Source: Lathyrus oleraceus (taxonomy: Eukaryota > Streptophyta > Magnoliopsida > Fabales > Fabaceae). Taken from it: a stretch of 64,000 bases of DNA. The stretch is from assembly GCF_024323335.1 (NCBI RefSeq), contig NC_066583.1, positions 373,059,175 through 373,123,174 of the forward strand, read 5' to 3'. The notes below the pieces were generated by a model, which searched no databases, had not been told where the DNA came from, and worked only from the letters and a program-made list of their open reading frames with translations. Of the stretch, positions 1 to 13,785 are shown one piece after another; the stretch's first letter is position 1; every line of letters begins with the position of its first letter. The position numbers were made by a program, and so were the translations under genes.

Positions 1-1618
1 GGGATAAGCCAAAATCCTACATAACATTAGCCAAACCAGAAACACGAGAGACCTAACCTATTGCAAATGTAGTCGGGCCTAATACTAGAAGAAATATAAT
101 TCCACTGAAAATGGATTGAATGTCTGACCTTGTAAATTTCAACTTATCAACACAATGGTTTCATTCCCTAAATATATTAGAAAAACAAAATACATATTTT
201 TGATTAAATACAAATAATTGAGCCACATATTTGTTGACTACCAAGACACAAAAGATATAGTTTAAAATACTAAAGCGACCATCTTAGAATGTGTTTCAAA
301 CGATAGGTTGTTCCAACTTCTTGTATGCAATTTCAATTGCATTCATGGTATCTAAAAGCTCATAATGGAAGGAAAAGGAATAACCAATGTTTACTAAGAA
401 AAAGAACCCAATGAAGATAGCATTTGAATGTCTAAAAAACTTGCACATGAGAAAGACCTTGTGTCATCAACATTGCACTTGATCCATGTAAGGATTGATG
501 GTAGCCACATTACCTCCTTGAAAACATGAGCCTTAGGAGGATGAAGATTGGCACAAAAAGCTTTTAAGATTACAAACTCAGACATTACCTCCTTGAAAAC
601 AACTATGTTGATTTAATTTTGTAAGAGCTTTGTAGGTGCACATTACCAAAAAACATTTTTATTCCACAATTTTAGATCTTCCTTATTCATCTTCTATTTA
701 TGAGTTAGAATAAACATAGGAAACCCTAGAATTCTTTGGTTCCAACTATCTGTGATAACATTTATAAAATTTGGATGTGTAGTCCATACTTTAAGAAATC
801 TAAAAGTAAATAGTAGTAATCAATATTGTGACCTAGTTAAGGAAGAACATGTAGTCATCCATTCTTTTCTAGTCCCTGTGCAGTTTTTGAAGTTATTAGT
901 GTGGTGACCAATAATCTTGCAATTATTGCCAAATTCTAGGAGGTTTTCATAATCAATTTATAGGGAGGAGATATTAAATCCATATAATCATTTCCCTAGT
1001 GAAGTGAGTTCTCATTTTCCAATTGATTCCCACATGATGGAAAACTTGACGCGCAAGGCATCGACACGAAGTGGTATGATTTTCTATGAGAATGAACAAC
1101 AAATGGAGTTACTTTTTAGACAAACATGTTTTCCCCAAATATCGTTGCACATTGGCCAACTAAATTGTCTTAATGCTACAATAACATTTCATTATTATTG
1201 ATTACGATATATATACCAACAGGAAACAAAAGAGAAAATGATCTATTTCTATCTTCTCATCCATTTTGAACTGTAAGCAAAGTGTAATTGAGTTCAATAA
1301 GTCTGAGATAAGAGGCTCACATACACCATCTTTTTTTTACATGATACATAAACTATAATGAAACCAAACAAGATTCTTCAAGAAATGCCTATGGTTTTCC
1401 CAAGCAGCCAAAGAACTAGGGATAATTGAATACCAAATATGGTGTGTAGCGTACTCCTATCCAACATGAATCCATATACAGTAATTCCTGCCTTATTATT
1501 CTCAAAGTAATTTACTGCAAAAAAAATCAAAAATCAAAAAATCAAAAATAGTTCTTCAAACATGTATATTTATTTTCTATAAAGACAAGAAAATTACAAT
1601 TGAGTATGAGAATTTTAC
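1..1618 (-). other. Probable third intron and flank of the GRL-like gene; no exon recognised
   Basis: Exon 3 ends with a GT donor at 1618-1617, so this stretch would be intron. I looked on the minus strand for the expected terminal exon, which should follow an AG with a phase-1 continuation, and saw none. The short ORFs here show no recognisable protein features. Either the intron runs past the left edge or the last exon was lost. Confidence 0.4.
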
Positions 1619-3195
1619 CAAGAGCTTGTCTTTTCTGATAAGAGATAGTACTGTAAGAATATGATGCAATCCACTCTGTGTTATCAATTTCATCTTCTTC
1701 ATCACCAGCATCATCACCCTCTGATTCTCCATCTGTTCCAACCCTAGGATAGATTTTTTCGTGAGAAATTTGAGCCGATAGTCTTCCACCTTCGTCCGCT
1801 CCATCAAAAGAATCCAATGTCGCACAAACATGCCACTTGGCAGCTAACCCTGTGATTGCTTGTGCTTTGTGTGTTATCTTTGTCGCACTTCGGAACATGA
1901 TGGACAACGCAGAAAGAAGCGTCACCGAACACAACTGCAACAACAAGAGTATAAAACCCTTATAACAGCTTATTTACATTTAATACATAAATAAAAATAA
2001 ATAGTGATGACAGAGATTGAACCCAAAATCTGCTGTTTGCATTTATTTAACTCAACTAACATATAAAAACACTAATAAAGTATTTCTTACCGCAAGTTCA
2101 CCGGTTTTGTAGATGCTAAGACCATATTTAGCCTTAGTAGTCTCAAGCAAACACACAAACTGGCTTCCGGTAATCAATATAAGCGCTATTAGAATAAACC
2201 GGCGGTATCTATGACTTATGATTCTCAAATGCCTTCTAATCCTCAGGTGTTCCGACATCACCGATTGCACATCTGAATCGACATGAAAGTACGTGGCGAA
2301 GTCTTGTAGCCGAAGGATCTGAAGATGACAGATCAAACGGAAGAGAACACAAACTAGAAATATCACAGTGGTTCGGTACAGCCATGAACAGAGTTCTAAT
2401 ATGCAGGCTACTATATCACTGACGTACACATTCCCTAAGAATGGAATTTGTGATCCTCCTGATGCGTACCACCATATCTTATATGCAGTCATTGCTATGA
2501 AGCATGGACCCGCAAAAACGGAAATGAGCTTCAAAGATCTCTATATAAAAAAAATATAAAGTTATATAAGAAAAATATTAAAACAATTTTGATTAAATCA
2601 GCTCAGTTGATAGTTATGCAGAGACTCTCTTCCCTTTAAACCTGCGACATCCCCCGTTTATTCACTTTTATAAAGTGATATGTATATTGAAAAAAACATA
2701 AGAACAGAGAAATTTTCAAAATTCTAGATAATAGAGATGGAGGAAACTAACATTGAGCTGTGCCATGTAGTTCATTCGAACGGTCTCGCTCTCATCACAA
2801 AGCTTATCCAAAAACAAGAACCTCCGAAGCCCATACTTTCTAACAAACGACGAAAGACACAAAAACGACAAAGAAGCAACAGAACTCAGCGACAGCTGAA
2901 CGACGGCGTCGTACGGCCGAGAGTGTCGAGCGTCGCAATCTGGACACGCGATGAAGAAGTGTGACGCGGCAGGAACAGCCAGCGCGAAAACGATGAAAAC
3001 GGACCAAGAGAGAGTTGCGGTAAAGGCGTTGGATTGATCGACGCACATCCATCGGAGGTAACATCGGAAACTGTAAAGCTCGTCGTTTACGTGGGAGAGG
3101 CTGCGACTGTATTTGCCTCGGTTTTTGATGTTGTAGGTGTTTTGTAAGAGTGATTCTTCTGTGAATCTGGTTTTGGTGGTGGAGGTTTCGTCCAT
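1619..3195 (-). CDS. DUF3537 / plant gustatory-receptor-like 7TM protein, 5' three exons (partial gene)
   Basis: Three exons read on the minus strand: exon 1 3195-2752 (148 codons), exon 2 2540-2091 (150 codons), exon 3 1934-1619 (105 codons plus one base). All junctions are GT/AG (donors GTTAGT, GTAAGA, GTAAAA; acceptors TATAG, TGCAG), and the first two introns are phase 0. The start ATG opens with MDETSTTKTR. Exon 1 holds a soluble N-terminus and two hydrophobic helices, exon 2 about three, exon 3 one, followed by an acidic stretch near residue 370. From memory this matches the plant DUF3537 family, multipass membrane proteins proposed as distant homologues of insect gustatory receptors. 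The seventh helix and C-terminus are not found between 1 and 1618, so the terminal exon probably lies beyond the left edge. Exon 3 ends in phase 1. Ligand and function are unknown. Confidence 0.82.
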
Positions 3196-3330
3196 GGTGA
3201 GAAATGATTCGATTGATGAAGAAGAAATGAATCGGTGAATAGAAATGATTTGATTGATGAATAGGAATTTTGTGATTTGTTAGTTGTTGTGTTTGTGTAT
3301 CTGTAATGGTGTATAAATAGGTTAGCCAAA
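3196..3330 (-). promoter_or_regulatory. Candidate core promoter and 5' UTR of the GRL-like gene
   Basis: Upstream of the start ATG at 3195 (reading toward higher coordinates) the minus strand has a TATA-like CTATTTATAC at 3320-3311, about 116 bp before the ATG. The interval between is rich in C and A, as plant leaders often are. This is a motif match only; no transcript evidence is available. Confidence 0.3.
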
Positions 3331-6300
3331 AGTTGGGAAATGAATTTGGGAGTTTATTTTATTTTAATGAAAAGTTGTTAAACTCCTATCTTGTGTATTA
3401 TTTCTATAAGAAACTTAGGCCTAATTGGTTTTATTTAAATATTTTTAATTAATATTGGCCTTTTTTTTTTTACAAGCAATAATAACTAGTTACTACATTC
3501 TTTATAACTCTTCTATTGATTAAAATTATTGTATTTTTATGAAGTTGTTAAAGTTAGACATATATACAAATATAATTTATATTATGTATGATATTTATTT
3601 TTAAAATTTATTTTTATTTTAATAGATATTAAAAATTAAGTGTTTTTCTAAAATATAATAAATTATTTTATTTGTGGAAAATTAAATGTATAATGGTAGG
3701 AGAGATAAATTGTTGAATGATACTTTTATTTTAGTTAAGAAACATTTATTAGATTGTGAGGTTAGTCATTTCCATGAAACTTCAGGATTAAAATTCATAA
3801 TTCGTCACTCTTAATAGATTGTGATTGTATTTGCCCGTAACCGATATTTTGATGTTTAAGTTAGTGATTAATGGATGAGAGAAATATAAAGAAAATGTGT
3901 GTAGTTTGATTTTATATTTGTGGTACTTTATATAATGAGTTTATCCGGGACTTATGGAGCTCTAACTGATGTCGATATAGACATATTTAATGTATAATTC
4001 TTTATGTTATTTAACGACTATTCCTTAATCATTTTTCCAAATCAAATATTTTTCTAACTTAGGTTTATGCTTGTTCCCAAAGTACTAAAACATTTGTTTG
4101 GTTTATAGTTGTGACTTATGAAAACAATTGTTTATCCCCTAGCCTCTTTATGGCATACCACCATGATTGCCTCACGCTTGATTAGGCTTCATATCTTTAA
4201 GCCTCGTACATTTTTGGATTGTGATAATGGTTATGGATCGAGTAATAACAATTTTTCCCCAAACCTAATTCATTGTGGTCACATGTGGTTTGCAATCTCG
4301 TATTGTCCTGGTCTACACCCTCGTGGCTTGAAGACTTCAATTTTCTATCAGATTTTGATCGTCCCTTATCTCGTTTTGATATAGGGAGCAAACTCAACCT
4401 AATACAATTTGTTTGTCATCTTTCGACATTTGATACCTGGTTAGATCTTTGTGCTTGTGTTTTTAAGTTGTTTAATCATTTGGGTTAAGCTTTCTTCAAT
4501 GAAAAATCGTGGTGAGTAGAGTTTCAATAGGAGGTGAAGGTTAATTTGGGTTATTCTCCTCTCATAATTTTGTTGTTTAATGTGACATAATGTACCTTGA
4601 TCATATTCCAACAGTTCATAGATTAGGGACGCCCTATTTTCTAGGCGGTGAGCATAATCATTGCGTGACATGGAAAAATGTAGCTAGCTACCTAGGTTTG
4701 CGGGTGTCAAGTATTGATCGATGATTATTGCTTTGTGTTTGGAGATTTCTGATAAATATTACCAATTTCTTTGTTTATACTTAAGTTATCACTTTCTTAG
4801 CTTTCTTGAATTCAACGCTCTATGTATTCTAGTTGCTTCATCTTTCTATCTTTATTATTAGTAGTAAATTTTTTTTTGTGAGTTTATTTACTTACTTTTT
4901 GGAGTTTTTTTTTGCTTCTTGCATTTTCTTCATACATTTTAAATGTGTAGATGATTTCCTCTTTTTGTGTTGTTTTGGCGGGAAATTTGAATTTTAGAGT
5001 TTTTGAAAAAAACTTCTAAGTTCATATTATTATAAGTATATTTTGCTTATATATTTAAAAATACATTGGTAGTAATTAATAGTTTATTATTCATGCTTTT
5101 CTGTTTGAAAAATATAGTATTTATGAATAAAGTTTTTGTGATTAATAACCATGATGATTTATTAATAGATTCAACTTGAAATTTATCAAAATAGAATCAT
5201 CCACAAAGACGGAATATTGCACATGACATATAAGTGTTGCTTTTGTTTAGATAAAATAGAGGTGTTATCTTAAAAGTTATGAATTTAAAATTTAAAAATA
5301 AAAAATATTTTGCATTTTCATAGTGACATTAATTTCATAAAAAATATTTTGCATTTTCATAGTGACATTAATTTCTGATATTGAATAAGAATGACCGGTA
5401 GACATTGAATACTTACTTTTCAAATAAAAAATTATTATTTTCTAATTATTCAGTGAAAATATATTTATTAAAAGATTAATATAAAATATTTAATAAAAAA
5501 TGAAATCTATTTTTAAAATAGGAATGTTTAATTACAATTTTAATCCTCTTTACCTTAACATAAACTAATATCCATGTTCCAAATTTAAATAATATGAGTC
5601 CCCTTCTCACATTTTTTATGTGAAAATTGATAGTGTATATATTTTCTAATGACATGTAACTTATATTTTTTTATTTTTGAAGGACAATAAATATTTTTTG
5701 ATTTGTTTCTCATATTCCTGCACTGAAAATTAATCATGTGACAATTCTTTTATGACATGTAACTTATAATTGTTATCTTCAAAATTTCACATAGGTTTCT
5801 ATATGTTAATTTGTATATATCACAAGTGACACATCATTAAAAAAAAATATTATCAATTTTAAATGAAAAAATATGAAAGAAGAACATAATTATTTGAATT
5901 AGTAATTAAATAGAATATTAATGATATAAAAATAACATAGCACAATATCAATAAAAAAACTTACAAAAATATTAAAAACAACTTTAACATACTTTGAATA
6001 TCTCAAAAAATAAGTTAGGTTGAAAATATAGGATCAAATCGAAAGTGTTGAGGAAAAATAATAATCAATTGGTATAAAAAATATAAAGTTAAAAAAAACA
6101 ATATGAATAGAAATAAAAGAAAAATAATAAAGTAAGATAAAAAAAATTGAATAGAAAGAAAAAATAATATAGCATGAAACATAAAGTTAGAAAAAATAAA
6201 ATAAATAAAAGAAAACAAAATATAGTATCAAGCATAATAGAAAAAATCTTAGAAGAATTTGAAATCTTTTTTATGAATTTGAGTGAAGTTGCTAGTTTTA

Positions 6301-8340
6301 GGGATGACAAAATAGGTCGATTATATTAGACATACCCGTTAAATTATAATTTTTGACATATCAAATCAAGATTTTCTATCTACACTATCTATCTTGTTCG
6401 CCCCTCCTATTGTATTTTTAAGAGACTTTGAAAGATGTAAATAATAATAGTGAGTAGTCCCGAAAAATCTTCTCGCACTCACCCTATTTCTTTTTATTAA
6501 GTAAATCAAGATTTTCGATTCGCATTATCTACCTTGTTTGTCCTTACCCTATTTTTTTCTCTATTTTTTTCTGAACAAACCAAAGTTTCCAATCCATCCT
6601 ATCTAATATGTCTCCCCCATCCAACATTATCTTTAACGGACTTAAATAGAGCAAATATGTTCTTCTATCATCCTAATTAATATGTATTTTTAATTAAAAA
6701 ATCCTTTAAAATTCATTTCACTGGAAAAGATATATTAAAATATATAAAAAAAATTTAGTATCAATAGACACTTTATAAATAGACACTTTATAAGTTGAAA
6801 ATTTTCAATTGAATATCAACAAATTTTGTTGCTTTGAAAAATATTGTGATTATCTTACTTGAATACCAAAATCTTTACTTGAGTTTTATAGAAGTTTTGA
6901 ACAACTATCACAAAATTTTCTTATCATAGAAAACTCTTTTGAAATCCTTAAAATCTCAATTGAATCCATTTCTTATGTCTTTTATTAATTATTTATGAAA
7001 TCAACAAATTATATCGTGATAGTAAATAGAATGTAGAAAAAGTATTGAATTGAAATTTTAAATGAATATTTTAGTAATAAAAAAGTCTTAATTTTTTTAA
7101 AAATAATTTATAAGAATATATTGACTTTCCAAACTTTTGTTTTAAAGATTGTTTATCATAAATAAAATTTTAATTTGAGTTTCAAAGAATTTATAGTTTT
7201 TTATTTTAAAAAAATATTAATTTATAAATATAAAAAGCTTATTTACGTTAATGCCTAAATATAAATAAATATATAAATAATTCATAATATATAAATATAA
7301 AATCTGTAAAGAGTTTATAGATTTTTAAAATTTAAAAGAATATAATAAATATTAATGAAAAACAAGTAAATAAAATATATTATAAAATTAATACAAATAT
7401 TAAATCTTTTAATGATAAATTGATCCTTAGTTTAACTAAATTATTATGTGAACTAGACCTATTTATTTTGTTAAGTAATAACATAATTAAATAAAGAGAT
7501 GTATTAGACAAATCTTGCTGACAAGCAAGATACATGTTTTGTACACTTTCATCAATAATCGCCGCAATCTAATAAGTATCGTTTAGTAGTGAAAAAAGAA
7601 TAGAAAATCATAACATACCAGCTGGAGATGGGGCCATAACATGGGAGTAGTGTGGTAAGAGAAGAAGAGAACCAATGCAACGCATCCACTTGTATGCCTA
7701 CTATAATAGGTGTTACCATAAAGCACCTGCCTTTCATGATGGATTCTTTTGTATACAAATACTATATGAATGATGAAGTCATAAGCATAGAAAAAAAAGA
7801 CAAGAACTTGCAACATGGATCAATTTCATTTGTAAGGTTTAGTTTATTTTGGAGCTATTCCATAATTCCGATTCATTTTTAATTACCAATTATTAGTAAC
7901 CAAAATGCAAGGAACCCAAAAGGGAGACGCGTAGCAATGGTTGTGAGGTGGTTTGAAAACTGTTGTTGAGATCTAATTACATTGATTGACAGCTAGCACA
8001 TATGCTTAACATTCGTTGAGTTTTTAATCTATTTATTCGTAGGAAAAGTAAATAGAATAAAAAACAAAAGATCACTTAACATTAAGAGAAATTTTTACTC
8101 AATTAATCTATTTTTTTAATTTTTTTTAAAATAACTCATTTTTCAGATTAATTCTCAAACTACCTCACTTTGAAGAGGTGACGCCAGATGAATTGACACT
8201 TGCTCTCTAAGTTAAAAAAGTGACATCAGTTGGATTGACTTATACACATGGTGTTGTCAATCTAATTTGCGCTCATGTGTAAACACGGAGAGGAGACGTC
8301 AATTGGTCTGGCGCCTCTATGTATTACGTATCTTTTTTTT
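3331..8340. other. AT-rich intergenic DNA without a recognisable gene
   Basis: About 5 kb of very AT-rich sequence with many homopolymer runs. The small ORFs are low-complexity (mostly F, L, I, Y) or lack any family signature. Around 6355-6630 a degenerate unit, resembling AAATCAAGATTTTC followed by a pyrimidine-rich ATCTACCTTGTT block, appears two to three times. Nothing else is supported. Confidence 0.55.
5299..5375. repeat. 39-bp tandem duplication
   Basis: A block containing ATATTTTGCATTTTCATAG occurs twice in a row, with the second copy offset by 39 bp and nearly identical. It is probably a recent slippage or patch duplication within AT-rich intergenic DNA. Confidence 0.75.
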
Positions 8341-8600
8341 TGTATAAATAGAGGTGTTGTATGATTCATTTTTCACATCTCTTTTCATTATATTACAAAC
8401 ATGGTTCTTCTTCGTCGCCGCTATGGAAAAATGATTTATTCGAGAGATAAGTCTCCGATGGAGATGCTCTTCTAGAACATCTGTCGTTTCTAGCAACTAC
8501 AGAGCGAGTTGGTTCGTTGGTTAGACACACGAATACCATAAAGACTAATGTCGTTGACCGAGATGACCTAACCGACCTCCGATACCACATCCTCTAGCTA
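8165..8600 (+). other. Possible remnant of an unclassified repeat with TATA box and short 5' ORF
   Basis: Motifs resembling GACGCCAGATGAATTGAC, GACGTCAATTGGTCTGGCGCC and similar variants recur between 8177 and 8320. They are followed by TATAAATAG at about 8343 and an ATG at 8401 that opens only a 25-codon frame. This promoter-like layout recalls legume elements carrying plant mobile domain genes, but the downstream frame is broken and no domain could be recognised. Confidence 0.22.
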
Positions 8601-8787
8601 CCCGAACGCGTGACTCTAACCCACGTTGATGATTCACCCCAGGTGTTTGATGCATCATCCATTGTGTATGCTTCACTTGTCTGGTCAAGATCCATTTAAG
8701 GCCCATTTGTTCATGGTCTATTATGGAGGTTTCTTTGGTCTGTTTAGCGTTCACTTCATGGTATTCGTCCTTGAATTTAAATATTAG

Positions 8788-11119
8788 GTATTTAAGGAAT
8801 TTAGGTATTTAAGGAAATACAGGGTATTACATCCTTCCCCCCTTAAATAAAAATTCGTCCTTGAATTTAAATATTACCTGGAAGAAATGAGGGTAAGCTT
8901 CTCGCATTTCTGACTCCAGTTCCCAAGTAGCATCGCCCGGATGTGATTCGTCCCATTGAACCTTAATAAGAGGAATCTCCTTATTCTTTAATACCTTAAC
9001 TTCTCGTCCTGCAATGCGACTTGGTAGAGGTTCGAAAGTCAGATTTGCTTCTACTTCTGTTGAATCTGGAAGAATAGGCTGAAGATAATCTGGAATGAAA
9101 TTTTGAAGTTGAGATACGTGAAAAATATCATGCATTTCTGATAGAGAAGGTGGTAAAGAGAATCAGTAGGCTACTTCTCCAATCCTCTCTATAATCTGGT
9201 ATGGCCCTATATATCTCGGACTTAGCTTCCGTGACTTAAACGGTCCTTTTAGTCTCAACCTCGGAGTCACCTTCAAAATACATGGTCGCCTTCATCAAAT
9301 TCCAGTGGTCTTCTCCTATGATCCGCATAGCTCTTTTGGAGATCTTGTGCTTTCTTCATCTTATCACGGGCCATCCTTATATTTTCCGTCGTCTCTTGAA
9401 TAATCTCCGATCCTAAGATCCTTTCTTCACCAACTTCTGCCCAACATAGAGGTGTTCTACATTTCCGTCCATACAAGGCTTCATAAGGAGCCATCCCAAT
9501 ACTTGCATGATAACTATTGTTATATGAGAATTCAATAAATGGTAAAAGCTCCTTCCAATTCCCTCCACTTTTAAGTAGACAAGCTCTTAACATATCTTCC
9601 AGTGTCTGTATTGTTTGTTCAGTCTGACCATCCGTCTAAGGATGATTAGAAGTACTCAAACACAATCTCGATCCCATAGCTTGCTGGAATGCTTTCCAAA
9701 ACCTTGAAGTAAACTTTGGGTCTCTATCGGACACAATGCTAGTTAGAACACCATGCAACCTAACAATTTATGAAATGAACAACCATGCAAGATGAATTGC
9801 CTTGTAAGTAGTCTTCACGACTAAGAAGTGCGCGGACTTAGTCAACCGATCCACAATCACCCAAATTGAATCATAACCACCTTGGGTCCGAGGTAACCCC
9901 ACTGCAAAGTCCATTGAAATACTATCCCATTTCCAAACCGAGATCTCTAAAGGCCGCAATAAACCACCTGACTTCTGATGTTCGATCTTTACCTACTGGC
10001 ATACAATGCATTCTGATACATACTCTGCGATATCCCTTTTCATTCCAGACCACCAATAGTCCTTCTTCAAGTCTTGATACATCTTCTATGAACTTGGATG
10101 TATAGTAAACGCCCATTTGTGAGCTTCCTCTAAAACTTTTCTTTTTAGCTCGGCATCATTCGGAACAAAAATCCTTTGATTAAACAGAATGACTCTATCC
10201 GGTGACTGAGTGAAACCTGGTTGAATTGACATCTCTTGCAACTTATCATCTATCATTTGTCCTTGTCAGGTCTCTTCCCTTAGGTTATAAGTAACATTCA
10301 AATTTTCCATCATCACACCATCATGTGTCCAACTAAACTGAAGATTAAGATCTCATAACTTTTCCAACAATGCGTATTCTAACATCATCAACTCAGCTTT
10401 ATGTATCTCTTTCCGACTTAAGGTATTCACAACCTTATTTGCCTTCCCAGGTGACACTTAAGCTCAAAATCAAAATCCTTCAAATACTCCATCCATCTCC
10501 TCTGTCTCATATTTAACTCTTTCTAGTGAAATAAGTATTTCAAACTCTTGTGGTCACTAAACATCTCAAAATGTACTCCATACAAGTAATGTCTCCAAAC
10601 TTTCAATGTAAAAACAACAACTGCTAGTTCAAGATCATGGGTCAGGTAGTTCTCTTCGTGAGGTTTCAACTAACGAGATGCATAGGCTACAACTTGACCA
10701 CTCTACATTAACATCTCTCCTAATCCTTTCTTAAAGGCATCATGAAATACTTCATAAGACTTACTAGGATCAAGGATGACTAAAATAGGAGCAGTCGTTA
10801 GCTTCTCCTTCAAACTCATAAAAATCTTCTCACACTTCGAATCCCATTTGAAAGAAATTGCCTTTCGGGTAAGTCTACTCATGGGTAATGCTATTTATGA
10901 AAATCCCTTTATAAACCTTCGATAGTAACCTGCCAAACCTAAGAAACTTCTGACTTCGGAAGCATTCTTCGATCTTTCCCAATTAATAATTGCTTCAACT
11001 TTAGACGGATCCATTGATACTCCTCCTTGCGATATCACATGACCAAGAAACTTCACTTCGTTCATCCAAAATTCACACTTACTTAACTTGGCAAAAAGTT
11101 GTTTCTCTTGCAGTACTGA
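8788..11119 (-). pseudogene. Decayed Tekay-like chromovirus, RT to 3' end (truncated)
   Basis: Reading leftward from 11119 there are successive fragments of a Ty3/gypsy pol: the end of RT (a frame with LSKCEFW and [12 protein letters not shown] text near 11090-11030), RNase H (about 10900-10400), the integrase zinc region (about 10100), the integrase core ([13 protein letters not shown], 9959-9768; 9593-9273) and the C-terminal FHVSQL plus chromodomain-like tail (9135-8827). In-frame stops and frameshifts separate the pieces. At 8845-8832 the minus strand shows a purine tract (AAGGGGGGAAGGA) followed by TGTAATACCC, the LTR start; the LTR itself is nearly all missing below 8788. At 11119 the element stops inside RT where Ogre-like element A begins, so its 5' half should lie to the right of the window. 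Confidence 0.85.
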
Positions 11120-13785
11120 TGTCGCTACCGGGATTTCACGATAACGAAACCAGGACTAAAGAGATGCCAAAGAGAGGCAAAATCAGAAGATTTGCCACCG
11201 AATTGTATTTAGTTTACCTTTATCGGAAAGGAGAAGGGAAATAGTCAATAAAACCCTCGGAAAGGAGATTGGGGCCCTTGTGCCTACGTATCACTCATTC
11301 GGGGATGAGGAATCAGAGCTCCGTAGTTCAGAGTAGAAAACGTTTGTGTGTTGGTTGATTTTACCTTTGAGAAAAGGGTTTTCGGGATGATGCCCTAAGG
11401 CACAAAAACGAGTTTGATGAGTTGTATTGTTTTTTACCTTGAATAAGGGTTTTATGAAATGAGTGTTTGTGATTATATTGTACTAAAGTCTATGGGCGGA
11501 GGTGATTATTCTAGACAACAAGCCAAGCGTCTTGCGTCCAAAATAATCAGAGTAAGGGTAGGAATGCTTCATTCTTACTCATTCTCCACCACTTAAGGCT
11601 CGTGGCGCACAATAACAATCGTAATTATTACATGTTTTAAATTTGACTATGAAAATGCCACTTGACGTTGAATCAATGGTTTGTTTTATTTGATTATGAA
11701 ATTTGGCTTATGCAACATGAATGCAACGTAACCAACAAGAAATTAAAGGGTCTTATTGTAAGGTATCCCAAGAGAAATCCTTTTGTGTGCAAAAGTGACC
11801 TAAGCTAAATAAAGGATAATGGTCTTACAAACATGTCCCTCTAAGATGATGTCGTGATGCCATTATTACAACATGCATGTAAGTTACGAATAAAATCCAA
11901 CATTTACAAAGTGTCACAAAGAGTAACGAAAAGGCCTCCAAGCAAAGGTCCTAAGATGAAATCCTCTAAGTCCAAGTTGATTAAGAGTGAAGTGAATATT
12001 TTTTGTCTTATTATTTTATCATGTTTTTGTTGTTTTTAATGTTTGATGACAATAAAATAAATAACAAGTAAATAAACATGCATGATGAATTTGTACAATG
12101 ATGATGATGATGATGAGTACTTGAATATAAATTACAAGGTAATGACATAAAAGTAAATTATAAGATAAAGAATAACAATATCACAATAATAATTGTTAGT
12201 GGATATAAATGATATAAAACAAATAATAAGTCAAATATCAAAATCACAATAACAAAGGTTAATGATAAACAAAGTTAATGAATTATAATTAGTGGTTAGT
12301 AACACGTACAAAAATGAATATTTTGAGGACTATTTTTCATAGATAAAAAAGACTCAAAATATGACACATTAAGAGATAGCTTATCATTGATGCAAAATAT
12401 TGAAGATGATTAAAAAATCAACTAACAATAGATTTGTAACAAAGAAAGTTATGCAACCTTAAGTCCATCTATTAATATTTTAACAAATTATGATTTGTTT
12501 TGTTCTTTTTATTTTTACTCCTTTTTTATTTAGCAAGATGATAAGGTAGTAAATAAATTAGCATAATGTAAATGATATAGTTAGATAACAATAAACATAA
12601 ACATAAAATACTTGAAATAAAGTGAACAATAAAATAAATTGCAAAAAAAAGGTGCAATAATATAAATGTTAGAAGTTAGTAATTAGTGAACATAAATATA
12701 AACTAAATGAAATAAAATGAACAATAAAATAAATTGCAAGGAATTAAAGTGCAATAATATAAATGTTAGGAGTTAGTAATTAGTAGTTAGTAACAATAAG
12801 CAAATGGATTAGCAAGTTAATGTAAAGACATGGTTTCATCTATGCATCAAATGACTCAAATATGGTTAAAATAGAGGCAATATATCAATGCCTCAAAGTA
12901 TCATGAATAATCTATTGATCAACCATTAATAGGTTTGAAACATTGAAGATTAATCAACTATAAACAACCATGGTCATGATCTAATAGACCTCATCAACCA
13001 AACAAATACAACAACAAGTCCACAATAAAAGAAAATGATAATACTCACAAAGCAACCACAAAAAGACGAACAAAAAGATAGTAAGAGCAAAAAATCTAAA
13101 AAAAAGTGAGTAAACCAAAGCTAATCATTTTTGCAAGCTTGAATCTAAACCATCTCAAAAGACCAACTAAGAACAAACAACCATTTTTAATCAAAAAACA
13201 GAATAAAAAAGTTAAAAAGTTTAAGCTAAAATCATTATCCAAAAAATGTGAAAAAAACTAGGTTGAAATGGTGTTGAGCTTGAATGTGAAGCAAGGGGTT
13301 TGGGATGAAAATATTTATGGTGAAAGCTTAGTAAAGGGGATGAGTTATGAGTGTTAGAGAGTGACAAATTTTTAGAAAAAAATGTGAAATGGAAAAAAAG
13401 TTGGTGGGGGTGACTTTTGGGAGAGAAAGATTTTTGGTTTTGATTTAGGTTTGGAGAAGAGGGGGGTTTGACGATATTTTTTCAGAATTTTTGGGGGCTA
13501 GAAAGCATGAAAAATGAGGGGGAATAGTGCATCTATTTATAGGGAATTGTGCAAAAAAAGACTTATTGTTGCTGTTTGCACAGTGGAAATCGACTTACCC
13601 AATTGGGGGAAATCGATTTCCCTTTTTTTTTAGTGTAAAATCCATGTCTTGAGCCCATGCAATATGTCTTTGGTTATGAATGTTAATGTAATTATGATGA
13701 TGGAGCAATGAATGTATGTATGTGTAATAGGATCATAGATCTGATGAAAGTTGTTTGAGGGTATGGTGAATTTTGGGGTATGACA
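11120..13785 (-). repeat. 3' LTR of Ogre-like element A
   Basis: On the minus strand it begins TGTCATACCCCAAAATTCAC at 13785 and ends GGTAGCGACA at 11120, with TG...CA termini, 2666 bp. A purine tract reading AAATAGGGGTAGT lies immediately upstream on the minus strand (13786-13798). The terminal segment contains the Ogre-type CCTACGTATC / GAGGAATCAGAGCTCCGTAG block. The left flank ACTGA (11115-11119) would be one target-site duplicate; the other lies outside the window. A perfect 16-bp palindrome GGGAAATCGATTTCCC sits at 13607-13622. Confidence 0.8.

Noticed and set aside
1004..1201. 65-codon plus-strand ORF
   Set aside because: No family signature, no promoter context, and it falls in the probable intron of the GRL-like gene.
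2840..3064. Minus-strand ORF overlapping exon 1
   Set aside because: Shadow frame of the GRL-like exon 1; Arg/Ser/Cys-rich translation without domain.
6015..6310. Two minus-strand Phe/Leu/Tyr-rich ORFs resembling membrane peptides
   Set aside because: Arise from AT-rich low-complexity DNA; no supporting context.
8401..8475. Short ORF after a TATA box
   Set aside because: Only 25 codons and the downstream frame is full of stops; kept only as a possible repeat remnant.
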